Source: Bryoerythrophyllum caledonicum
Lineage: Eukaryota > Streptophyta > Bryopsida > Pottiales > Pottiaceae
Assembly: GCA_963971425.1 (NCBI GenBank)
Contig: OZ020521.1
Span: 7,829,519 to 7,893,518 of the forward strand
DNA: 64,000 nt
Direction: 5' to 3'
Under the pieces are notes generated by a model that saw only the letters and a program-made list of their open reading frames with translations, ran no database searches and was not told where the DNA came from. The translations under genes were made by a program, and so were the position numbers. This document shows positions 11,688-21,943 of this stretch, piece by piece. The number at the start of each line of letters is the position of its first letter. The stretch's first letter is position 1.

Positions 11688-13440
11688 TTAATTTTTTTCC
11701 TTCACGCGCTTCTGCTTGCGCTCGGTGGCCTTGGATTTGGCAAGCTCAGCAGCTTCCGCTGCTACAACTCTCTGCACCGCAATCGGCTTCTGGTCATGTA
11801 CGTGGCTGTCGTAGGTGAGATTTATGGACATCAAGTAGTCCACGTATATCTCTGTTGCTCGCTTCTTGCGCTACGGTAGAGTGACTGTCGAAAGCTACAG
11901 CTTCTTCCGGATGCTGCTCTGGCTGCGTTCCTGGCTTGACATCACGTCGCCTTAGTCAGCCACCGCATCCCCAAAAGCCTCGTAGTCACTGCCGAGGTCC
12001 ACGTCAATGTTGGATTTGGAGCATTCCTCCACATCAGAGAATGGATCCTCCAAGAATTCCTCAAGTACATCGTCGTAGTTTCTTTCCTCTCCGTCTTGGG
12101 TGTCAATGGCGTCTACGAATACTTCAGAGGGTCCGTATTTTGAATCCAACGCATTAGGGTTCAACGGGTAGATTTCCGTTGATATGAATCCGCTTTGAAT
12201 GTTTGTAGGTGTCAATGCCTTCTTCAGTGCATTACATACTCAACTTGCTAGAATAGCCTTAGTGGCTCCCTTGCCTCTATTGCCCATTGTCCAAACATCT
12301 CTGCAGATTCAAAATGCTTCTTTGAATGTTTTGAAGCAACTTACGTCAAGGGGTTGTAGAGCGTGGGGAGTATGTGAGAGAAGCGTGAGCGTGTCTATAC
12401 CTATCTTGCCCGCTTTCTCAATCACATCTAGAGTGACGTGAGAGTTATGTCCATCTAGTATTAGATGACAATTTGATGGTGACACAACCCCCCTCTTCTC
12501 TAGCTCCTTCACAAAGTGATCTAGCCACTTCCAAAATAAGTATCCTGTCATCCATGTATTTTCTTGCATTCCAAATCTGGCCCTCTCTTCACACCTTGCA
12601 ATGTGCGCTTTTTGAGCACATTTGCCCTTGAAGACATAGTAGTTTGGTATGTGGTCCCCTGCTGCGTTGATGCATGATAGCACTGTGATGTGCTCTCGTT
12701 CGTTAGGAGTTATGATGTGTACGTTGCGGGTGCCGGTTTTGGCAAGCACTTTGCCGCCACCCTGCCTGCGCCCCGCTCTCATTAGCATTCCAGATGTCTG
12801 TAGGGTCGTATTTCCATTTCGCGTACAGCTCCTCGAGGTTTCTGTAGAGTGTGGCTGCATTCTCGGAACACAACGCCCTCGCTCTGGCCTGCTCCAACTC
12901 CTGCGCAGTTCGCACACTGATGTCCGGGTGCCGGCGCTTGAACCAACACACCCACCCATTCCCCGAAATGTTGTCGTTGAAGGGGATTGGCCTCCCCTGC
13001 ACAATGCTTGCCACCTTGATCTTGAGCTGCAGCCATGTCAATGGGAATCCTCGCGTCGCCATGTCATGCACGTACTACACTAAGAAGTCTTCCTCGCTTG
13101 TTGTCATGACATATTGCCTTTCCCTCTTGCATGTCAAGGTTGTGCCATGGACATGCCCGAGTCTCAAGCTGGATCTTGGAATGCCATAATAATCTGCTGC
13201 TGTTGATATAGCTTCTCCCCTATCGTGTGCGCGCATGGCAAGATCTAGTTACTGCGAGGTCCAGTTACCATTCTTCAAACGTTTTCTCTTTCCTTGTTTT
13301 CTACTCTCCTCACGTGGTGTTTGCACTTGAGCTTCATGTGCATCAGCAGCTGCCGTATTGGATTGCCCGTTTTGCCGTTCCGGCGCATCATATCCTTCGT
13401 TCCCACCTAGCTGCCATAAGTTCACGCGTTGCGGCTGCAC
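11688..13440 (-). pseudogene. Pogo/CENP-B-like (Tc5-type HTH plus DDE) transposase, broken
   Basis: Read on the minus strand from 13440 to TAA at 11688-11690. N-terminal helix-turn-helix: WTSQ, then LDLAMRAHDRGE, then YYGIPRSSL. Then a CENP-B-type HTH (GRPIPFNDNISGNGWVCWF, KRRHPDISVRT). The DDE domain shows IWNANESG, the LILDGHNSHVT box and LSHTPHALQPLDVSCF. The tail has FISTEIYPLNP and a basic end, ELAKSKATERKQKRVKE. The frame is broken by TAA after WTSQ, TAG before YVHDMA, a frameshift after NESGAQAG and a TGA after FKEAF. The first catalytic Asp, expected in NxDESG, is Asn here. It is therefore dead. Terminal repeats were not located. Confidence 0.8.
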
Positions 13441-14336
13441 AACTGCTCATCCACTGTCGATGTCACCCTGACATCCTCTGCTTTGCAGCCCCCCTCTCCC
13501 AATGACATTCTTGTTGATCACGTCCCTCTTCTCCGCCTTCTGGCTCCATTCTGAGTTATGATGTGCACGTTGAAGTTCGCCCTGCAGTCATTGAGATTTA
13601 GATCACAAGCCGATGTTGCACGACGTTGTAGCAATTGTTGAGTTGAGGCACCTTTCCGATCCGCATGCACACGATGATCTCATGAACCGCACATGTGATT
13701 CAAAGCATGATGCACACTACCTGCAGATATTAGTCAGCATTGATGAGTGACTGATTCGGAGCATGATGCAGTGATTAAATTTGGAGCATGCATAGGTTTC
13801 AAGTTGTTCACCTGGAGAAACTTGGCAATGTGTTGTTGGCCGACTCTCTGTGACTGCGTGCACCTCCCGCCGAATCACCTGGACCGCACCGGTGGCACTG
13901 CCCTTTCACTGATTCCAACTTCTCCACGACGACTCAGTGTGATGCTTGCATGCCGTCTCTGTGACTATCTGATGGCACCTTCCCGGTCCAACTCTCTTCG
14001 CAGTCAGTGATGCAGTGCAAAATCTCATGCTATCTGATCATCACGCCCCTCTCTCTGATGGTTTGCACCTGTGTGTTGTTACTGAGTGTTGGAACAATGA
14101 CCCGCATTTGCCTTTGGCAGTGATAGTGTACTTACAGAATCACAGTAGTTTATTTCTTAGAAAAATAAAGAATAAGAAATGGATGCAACGAGATCTTTGG
14201 AAAATGTAGAATTTATCATGCCTAAAATCTCAACATGTATTGGAAGGTGTTACAATTTTGTGCACCAAATCCCAATCTTGCTTTTTCACTTTTATTGCAG
14301 ATAGTGGAGGTCACTAATTTACATTCAACTGCCTCC
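13441..14336. other. No gene recognised
   Basis: The stretch has mixed composition with several short frames in both directions. It may include the 5' part of the pogo-like element. A 15-bp sequence, GCAGTGATAGTGTAC, occurs at 14117-14131 and again in direct orientation at 10740-10754, bracketing the transposase remnant. Confidence 0.4.
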
Positions 14337-15446
14337 TTAACCCCTAAAAGCCCAAGTGTACTTGGGGCGTACCTTTTGGATTTTTGGCATGTACCTTTGA
14401 GTGGAAAAATACTCCGATTCTTATGAAAATTTTACACTGCATTGTCCTTGATGAAATCTATATGGGGAATTTTTTAAATATGATTTTGGACTTTTGGTTC
14501 AAAAGTTATTAGCCTTCAAAGGTCAAAATGGGGAGTCTGGACTATAGGGGCGGCCATGTCAACCAATGCAATTTGAGGAGAAAAATGGAGCAGAATTTTG
14601 GGACAGAAAGGGCGAAGAAAGAAGTCCAGACTTCTATGCACAAAGTCCAAGTGGAAAAAGCTTTGAAAATTATTAAAAGAGTTATTTAAATAATTAAAAA
14701 AAATAGCAAACAACCAGCCGTCAGCAAGTCGGCTAGCGGCCTGCCGAGATTTTATTTTTATTCTTATAAATAATATTTTTTAATTCTTTTTTCTTTTTTC
14801 ATCCAGCTGTGAGACTTATCAACAACGGGACAAATTGCCCACCCAATTTCAAGCACTGCCCTTTCCCATAATGCTTTATTTATTCCATATATTCATGAAA
14901 ATTATGGATTTTACTAATTTTAGTCGTTTAAAAAAAAATTAGTGAAAAAATAAATTGAAAGTTTCCACCATAGGGATTCTCAAATGCAACTTGTAAGAAT
15001 CAAACAATTTCATATCACTTATGTAATTATTGTCATCATTTTGTACCCCCTTTCATTAAAGTATATATTTCCACATCTATTACCCTTCGAATTGACCTCA
15101 AATTTTGCACTCAAATAGCTAACAACATATAAGTCATATTGGTAAAAGATTTGATTACATTTCAATATAAAAATTAGAAGATATGCCTAGTCAAAGTAGG
15201 TTGATCTTGCCAGGCAAGGGGGGAAAAATACTTTTCTTTGCACTTCAAATGCTATTATCTTCACATCTGTGCGGTGGATTGCAACCAAATTTATATAGTA
15301 AGCTCACATACATGTCTATTTTAAGATTATACAGTTAGAAGTCTAAAACTAGACTTTAATGCTAGATTTCATTGCCACTTGTTGATGATGGTAGTTTTGG
15401 AGTGTTTCATGAGGGAAAATGGCTTGGGCTTTTAGAAAAAGATTAA
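14337..15446. mobile_element. TTAA-family element, diverged copy of about 1.1 kb
   Basis: Left end TTAACCCCTAAAAGCCCAAG; right end, inverted, TTAATCTTTTTCTAAAAGCCCAAG. CTAAAAGCCCAAG is therefore shared exactly. The conserved core (CTTCAAATGCTATTATCTTC, GTGCGGT, AGATTATACAGTTAGAA) is in the same order as in the 953-bp copy. Non-coding. Confidence 0.55.
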
Positions 15447-16029
15447 GTGAATTTGCAATAATTTAGAGCTTGTCCTTAGCCATCCAAAAAGTAGCCACCA
15501 AAGAGTTTGCATTCACCTCAACAGTCATCCTTTATTGAATCCAAGAAACTACTAAAATCACACGCGTAAGACGTTACACTATCAAGTAAATGTGCTGAAA
15601 TTGCCTCATTAAAACTACACCCCAAACCTATAACTATTGCACAATTTTGTATCAATTTGTAGATGGCAATTCAGCGATTATGGGTGTGACCACCTTACAT
15701 ATAAAACATTAGGGAAAATTTGAGTTGGAAGTACACCACATCTCACAGTTCATTGCAAAGGCTCCACTTGCCACATACTTCCAAGTACGACTCCTCTAGT
15801 ACACTTGTAATTAGTGCAGCTAATCACTCACTTGTAGCCTAAGATTCGGTCATGCAACAAAGAAATTCTTACAGATTGAAAGTTAAGAGGCAAGTTGCAA
15901 ACACAAAGTGACAGTGCCATTTGCCCAATCATATTATACAAGGACCTCCAAACAAAATCATGAAACACCTAAACGACCTCACAGAGAGCCACTTTGCAAA
16001 ATATCGGTAGCATCATCAACATCAAGGTG

Positions 16030-16312
16030 AAGTACACTCCTAGCGAGATGCTCCACACAGAAGATGAACTTCACACTAGTATTTTTGTTTGTGTAATAAC
16101 CTGGAAGGAAAGTAAAGAAAACAACAAGTCAGGGCAAGTACAGATGCATTGCTAGGAACGTCAAGCATTCCTGAGAGCTCACGATGCCACGATGCAGCTG
16201 AGTTTTGAGACGTCACAATACTCGAACAAGTTGATCCCAAATGACCCCTCACCCTCTTCATGTTCAGGTGCTTGTATTCGGAACAAAGAGCCAGATATTT
16301 AGACCGGATAAT
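16030..16312. repeat. Duplicated segment, copy 1 of 2
   Basis: About 280 bp (from AAGTACACTCCTAGCGAGATG to CACCCTCTTCATGTTCAGG) that recurs in direct orientation at about 21038-21280 with small indels. This copy lies immediately upstream of B3 gene 1; the other lies beyond the 3' end of B3 gene 2. Short minus-strand frames occur in both copies but are not conserved across the whole segment. Confidence 0.75.
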
Positions 16313-16655
16313 CATAGTGCAACATCATGGTTGTGTATTTTATGGAGACAAGACGTGATGGTATTGAACGATTAATCAAGCGTTGAAGTGGGCAACATCA
16401 TGGCCCATGTCATCGAGAATCTCGAACTTAGCTGTTCAGATTATCAAAGGTAAGTTGTGACTAGCTTGGAAGCTCTTTATTTGTTGATCTCCTGCGATGT
16501 TTTACCATACGAGCCATCACTCTAATCCCTTCAGAATATCAATCTTGGTGGATGAAACCATTGATGTCTTCTTCACAAGGTGTTTCCAGCTCCGGGTGTG
16601 CGAGAATCTGTTCTTGGAGAAGAGAGTTTTGCAGTTAGAAGATAGAAACGAGTTC

Positions 16656-17722
16656 ATGGCTGAGGAGGAGAATGGAGGGACCGCCCACCTGCGACCCGCC
16701 TGCGTGGCCTGCACGTACCACTGCAACAAGATGCATGGCGACCGCGACCTGGACGCGAAGAACTATGGCTTAGATAGAAGCTGGCCCTGCTTCCGTAAGA
16801 GGATGTCTAAGGTGTCTCCCCATGAATGGCCACAAGCCGGCTTTGTAAGCATCAGTCTCACTACCTTAACCTCATTGTGAATTCGATAGGTTGGTTTTGC
16901 GATTCATCCTGACCACTTTGCCTCATTGTCAGTTACATTGGGTGGTTTGGAAAGCATCCTCGCTACCTGGAATCTTGTTTTGAACTGCATCAGATGTTTG
17001 TTGAGGTGGATATGTTTATGGCATGGCAGTGCATTCCCGGAGCGTTCATGGAGGACTATCCGAACACGTTCCAGAAGGGGAAGTTCATCACCCTGGAGGG
17101 ACCGAGCGGGAACAAGTGGAGAGTGGCCGCCATTGAGAGATCCATTCTGCACCCGGGGTGGCGTGCATTCGCCCACGACCACAGCCTCCGAGAAGGCGAC
17201 GTGCTGGACTTCAAGCTCACGAAGCCTTCGCACTTCGTGGTGGGCATCTTCGACAGCAAAGGCGACGTGAGGCGAAGCGCTCGCCATGCGACAGTCACAG
17301 GGAAGTACTCCGTTGATGGATCCAGGAAGCTCGAGCTCATGCACGAGGAGCAAGAAAGAGGCTTTCTTCATAAGTCCAAGGAAGACGCTGTGGTGGAGAA
17401 ACGCCACGAAGAGGAAAATTCTGAGCAGCAAGACGACCGCGACTCTCCCGAGGAAGAAACAGAAATCAACCCTCTCCGGCAGTTCACCAAAATGTTCGTC
17501 AAGAGACCACGGGAAACCAAACCGAGTCTAGACGCTACACCACTCTCTCGGCAAGCTTCTGACCTCGACACGGTGATGATGAAAGAGGTTGACAGCAACG
17601 TCGTGCTAACCAGCACCATTGCACAAGCAGAGGATAATTATGAACGCAAGCGGCCAGGCCTGTTCAGGCCTGGCCTGGCGGATGGAGCGGCTGCCTCCTT
17701 GCGGACTCCCAAGCGTCCATAA
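16656..17722 (+). CDS. B3-domain gene 1 (truncated, single B3 domain)
   Basis: First exon 16656-16844 encodes 63 residues starting MAEEENG, with a cysteine/histidine cluster (CVACTYHCNKMHGDRD). A second exon beginning near 16933 carries a B3 DNA-binding domain: CIPGAFMEDYP, GKFITLEGPSGNKWRVAAIE, GWRAFAHDHSLREGDVLDF, HFVVGIFDSKGD. It is nearly identical to B3 gene 2 on the opposite strand. It lacks an internal segment of about 75 residues after SRK, and homology ends near 17645. The last 25 codons are unrelated and stop at TAA 17720-17722. The first exon ends in phase 0 but the B3 frame at the only good acceptor (16931-16932) needs another phase, so the junction is unresolved. The second B3 domain is missing. 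It may be a degenerating paralogue. Confidence 0.6.
17652..17675. repeat. 11-bp perfect palindrome at the B3 homology breakpoint
   Basis: GGCCAGGCCTG, then TT, then CAGGCCTGGCC. It begins within about 10 bp of the point where the two B3 genes cease to match, so it may mark the junction of the rearrangement. Confidence 0.7.
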
Positions 17723-19215
17723 ATGCCCGCGCCGCCCGTCACGCCTTGTTCTCCCCCTCCTCGTGGCCTGCAGCAGCCGGCGAAGGAGGCCAGGGCAAAG
17801 GAACACGCCGAGGCGATGGAGAAGGCTCTGCAGCGGTATCCGGGCGTGAATCCCACGTTGCAGCCAACGCGCCCACCTCCAGCTCCTGGCCTCTACATCC
17901 TTGTCCAGCACACCGGGGATGTTATATCCCTCGAGCTGCTTCAAGACTTATACCAGCCTATGGTGGAGTTGCACTCACTGCGCTCAGCGGGCCGTTTGGC
18001 GAGGAAGGTGTTTATCGCATGGGGCATCCTTCAATGCGACCCTGAACTGTCGGTACGCGTCATGTCTTTCTTGTTCTGGCACATGGTACGTGTTATGGTT
18101 GTCTGTCGTGATAATCTTATTCTGTGCAGGTTTCACTTTCGGCGAGGGACGTGACGGCCATCAATAAGTGCCGGCAGAGCTTCATGAGCGAGTCTCCGAC
18201 CTGGATCGACCAGGAGCTCGAGGCGTTCTGGCTCCACCACCTCGACGTCTTCACCTACAGCGCCCGAGCTGAAGCGTACAAGGCCTCAGCTGCGGAGGTC
18301 GGAGCGTCTCGGGCGGAGTACGTGACGCGGTGCATGGAGAGGTATGACAAGGGTGTGCACATGACAGCAGAGGACGCAGCGTGGTCGTGGTCCGCAATGT
18401 ACTCCGCGATGTGCATGGGTCCCGTTCCGCCGTGCGTGGAGCGTCCGTTCAAGCACACGGAGGAGGAGTTTCAAGTTCTGATGGCATGGATGCTTGAAGA
18501 GGAGCGGAAGGGCGCCGGGCGTGAGGGCCCGCCGCCGTTTGCTCGGGCATTGAAGCTGTTCTCGAGTAGCGAAAATGGCTGCCGTGTTCCAATGTTGTGT
18601 CCTGTACAGGGATTGTCAATGGACAAGATGAAGGACAGGCCACATCAGATTCTGATGGCCATGGAGGAGCTCATCCGCATGGGTAGGATCTTTTTTCCCA
18701 CAATGGACACATCAGGCGAGGACTTCGAGACGTTCCGGGCAGTGTTGGATACTGAATCCAACTTGGGTGACCTGGAAGGCGGTTATATGTCGTGGAGGAG
18801 ATCGACTTTCGTGCAGGCATGCGTAGACATGCTCCATTTCAACATGGAGGATGAGCTACGGCGCATGTGGGTGTCAGAGGGCAACCACGTGAAGGAGGTG
18901 GATGGCACAAAGTTTCGGCATGTACTACTATTGCGTGAGAACGTGGCTTTAGGGTATAGTCTAGGGAGTTTGGAGGCCATCGGAGTGTGGCCACCTTCAT
19001 GGCAGCATTTGTATGATGCTACCAAGGCTTTACATGTGGAAAGCAATGCCGCATGCCACGAGAAGCTGGATGATATCATGGTGGACAGGTTGGATGCAGA
19101 TTTTGGAGGTTTCAAGCCATCTCAAGTGTCTACAGGTTTTGATGTGCAGGACAAGTGGCGTTGTCCATACACCGAGGCACTTGACGATGTGCCGGACTTA
19201 CGGGGGGCAAAGTAG
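17723..19215 (+). CDS. Two-exon gene of unknown function, about 471 residues
   Basis: Exon 1 is 17723-18052 and ends in a phase-0 GT donor (GTACGCG). The intron is 18053-18129, ending TGTGCAG. Exon 2 is 18130-19215 with stop TAG. The N-terminus is Pro-rich (MPAPPVTPCSPPPRG) followed by Ala/Glu-rich sequence. The long second exon is GC-rich with strong third-position bias and contains Trp/Met-rich segments (AAWSWSAMYSAMC, VLMAWMLEEERKG). I recognise no domain. The ATG directly follows the in-frame stop of B3 gene 1, and the gene starts just after B3 homology is lost. It may have arrived with the inserted or rearranged DNA, perhaps as a gene carried by a transposon or a lineage-specific gene. 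No membrane segments are evident. Confidence 0.5.
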
Positions 19216-19871
19216 AAGGCGGAGACAATGCCTCCATGGGATGTGGATGGCCACGCACTAGTGTTGAAGTTTCTAGCGCCCGTAGACGTTAGTAGAAGTT
19301 TTGAACTTGGATATGCTACACTGACACTAGGTTTTGAATATGCTGTTGCTGCTTGATGGGGAGAAAGATCAGGCGGCCTTGCATCAGTTCTCAAAATTCA
19401 ATCCTTTTTACTTTATTTAATGATTTTCTTTCTTTCTGTCAACCCCAGGACTCCAATTCGTCTTCAAAATAGAAATAGGAAGTTTCCTCTAGTCTTGCAA
19501 AGTCTCATCTTAAAAAGGTAGTTTTGAGGTGGTTTTGATGTAACATAGTCTTCGGGATAGAAAGTAACTTAGAAGGTCCCACACTGAAGTAGTATCACCC
19601 ACCTCACTTCAAGAAAGGTCAGAAAAGAACCATTGAATTCTAGGAAGCAGGAAGAATCAAGCGTCCATGTCACAACAATTCAAACCGAATAAGACATGTT
19701 TCATAGAATTTTGGTCACTGCAAACAAAGATATAGAAAAGGGAAACAAAAAATAAAAACAATCATCGATCCAATGTTACACCGTGGCACATAATTCAAGT
19801 ATTTCTAGCCACCAATTTACACAATGAAAATCTTAATTCCGGGTAGAAAATATTAAAGTGCATTCCTCACT

Positions 19872-20597
19872 TTACTGTGACACATGTGTGGGTTGAGACC
19901 CAGGTCGGACTCGGCGCTCCCTGGTATCCGGCTCCTCCGGCTCAGGTTGAGACCCGGGCGGCGGCTGCGGCTTGGTCTTGACCACGAGCACGAGGCCGAC
20001 GTCCTTGAGCACCAACTTCTCGATCGTGAGCTCTTGCAACGAAACGTCCAACTCCACTTCCAACCCCGTCTTCGCCAACACACTCCCCACGTTGTCCATC
20101 GCGGACGTCGCAACGTTGGCGCCCTTGTCGACCGCCGCCTCCGTTGCCTTATAGTCCGGTTTTGCGTTGCCCGCACGGACGAGGTGGGAGGGTTTCCGTC
20201 GGTCCTCGTCGTCATCGTCGGAGGGGTCCAGGGTGTCAACCACGTAGTCGTTCCCTGCGGAGGGGTGTGTGCGTTCCCGACTTGGAAACAACGAGTCCTT
20301 GCCCAAGAACCCTAAAATGCCACGCGGATTTGTTGAGTATGGACGAGCTTGAAATCCTGCACATTGATTTTCAGCGCAATTGATGAGCAACAGTTCCGTG
20401 GTAGAACATGTCTTGTCTCTCCATTTCCATTTACAATCTTTTATGTTAGTTGTTAGGTCCACATCAGACCTATGACCGGACAGATGCAAAATGTACCACT
20501 GGCCTAGATGATGCTCTCTGCAATCTATTATCCTCGTGGATTTCTCTTTCGTCCAGTTGCTAGTCAAGGGCATTAAAAGCTTTCTGCTTGATGACAT
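19872..20597 (-). CDS. Hypothetical protein, up to 241 residues
   Basis: Open frame with ATG at 20597 and stop at 19872. The C-terminal 150 residues look protein-like: an acidic run (DPSDDDDEDRR), an amphipathic stretch (AAVDKGANVATSAMDNVG), alternating hydrophobic segments (VELDVSLQELTIEKLVL, VGLVLVVK) and a Pro/Glu/Arg tail. The N-terminal 80 residues are unconvincing. A splice acceptor (AATGTGCAG) before the codons for GFQARPYS, near 20355, suggests the true first part may be another exon. No family recognised. It lies between the unknown gene and B3 gene 2. Confidence 0.35.
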   Translation of the reverse strand: MSSSRKLLMPLTSNWTKEKSTRIIDCREHHLGQWYILHLSGHRSDVDLTTNIKDCKWKWRDKTCSTTELLLINCAENQCAGFQARPYSTNPRGILGFLGKDSLFPSRERTHPSAGNDYVVDTLDPSDDDDEDRRKPSHLVRAGNAKPDYKATEAAVDKGANVATSAMDNVGSVLAKTGLEVELDVSLQELTIEKLVLKDVGLVLVVKTKPQPPPGSQPEPEEPDTRERRVRPGSQPTHVSQ

Positions 20598-20714
20598 GTG
20601 TACAAGCTAGTGCTACCACATTCAAATGCAAGTGTTAGTGCACCTGAGTATGACCTATCTTTACATACAAAAACCGATTGTTAGGTCAAAAGTAGATTAT
20701 CATGTCAGTTGAGA

Positions 20715-20982
20715 GTACCCTATGCATTGGTCAGTGTCGGCACCTCCCTGCCAATTTTTCTAGATCAGAGTGGTTCAAACACAAGGGGTATCATACAGGT
20801 ATTATCTGGGTATCACATATATATCACATGGGTATCATACAGGTATTATCTGGGTATCACATATATATCACATGGGTATCACAGAGGTATCACCTAGACA
20901 AATTTCTAGAATTTTCGGATTCTTTTTGGACATTCTCCATTGTGATTCAATTATGTGCAAAAGTGACCAAAGCGTAGGGTAC
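20715..20982. mobile_element. MITE with GTACCCTAYGC inverted ends and GGTATCAC-rich interior
   Basis: Left GTACCCTATGCATTGGTCAG and right, inverted, GTACCCTACGCTTTGGTCAC. The interior contains two exact 44-bp tandem units (20786-20829 and 20830-20873) built of GGGTATCA / GGTATTATC motifs. It is followed by CACCTAGACAAAT..., shared with copies at about 27.6 and 32.8 kb. Non-coding. Confidence 0.7.
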
Positions 20983-21037
20983 ACCATGCGCTCGAACTAT
21001 CTTTACTTACGGAAGACTAGGAAAAATTTTAGTTGAG

Positions 21038-21311
21038 AGTACACTACTAGCGAGGTGCTCCACACAGAAGATGAACTTGACACTAGTTTATTTTTGAGTA
21101 ATAACTTGGAAGGAAAGTAAAGAAAACAAGTTAGGGCAAGTACAGATGCGTTGCTAGGAAGGTCAAGCATACCTGAGAGCTCACGATGCCACGATGCAGC
21201 TGAGTTGTGAGACGTCACAATATTCGAACTAGTTGATCCCAAATGACCCCACACCCTCTTCACATTGTTCAGGTGCCGGGCATTGCGACGTAAAGCCGCC
21301 ATAATTGTCAA
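21038..21311. repeat. Duplicated segment, copy 2 of 2
   Basis: Direct repeat of 16030-16312 (shared GAGAGCTCACGATGCCACGA, GTTGATCCCAAATGACCCC). See copy 1. Confidence 0.75.
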
Positions 21312-21943
21312 GTCTTATTCTAATTCTTAAACAAAAAGCCTGGTCTGCACAAACTTGCCTCACCTCTCCAAATGAGATTACAACACCAATGTCCACATTC
21401 CCAATCTAAAGAGCTGGAGAAGCAGAGGTGCACTTCTATAAACAAGTACATAGCTAGTTCAGCTTTGCTTTGTTTTTCGAGGGACTGCATGCGTCTGAGT
21501 CTCACGTTCTGCTCGTGACAAAGGTGAATTCGTGACAATTGGCACCCTCAGATGTGGTTCTGCCAAGTGTGCGTCCTCGCGCTCCACGACTCTGACTAGT
21601 CCACCCTATCCATAGAATATTCTCATATATTATAGAGGGTCATAACCATTCCGAGCTGCTTCAAAATTGGTCCTCAGCTGTAAGATCTTCTCAATGGACA
21701 CATGTGATAGTGGCAACTCAGCTACGAGGTGCAGCTTTGGAAGAGTCACCAACTGCAAGAGTTTCTCAACAACCACGATCAAAATCGTCTCACAGCACAG
21801 CTGGTTGACGAGGGAAGTTGATTAATTAGCCCACGTATCTGGTGTTCAGATTCCATTAAGATGTCTCTGTAGTGACTGGCTCCTTCTGTGCTAGAACAAA
21901 AAACTTTGATGGCCAACGTCTTGTTTTCCCAACCTGGTTTTTG

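Noticed and set aside
16076-21311. Similar minus-strand frames in the two copies of the duplicated segment
   Set aside because: Similarity follows from DNA duplication; changes are as frequent in all codon positions and an indel shifts the ends.
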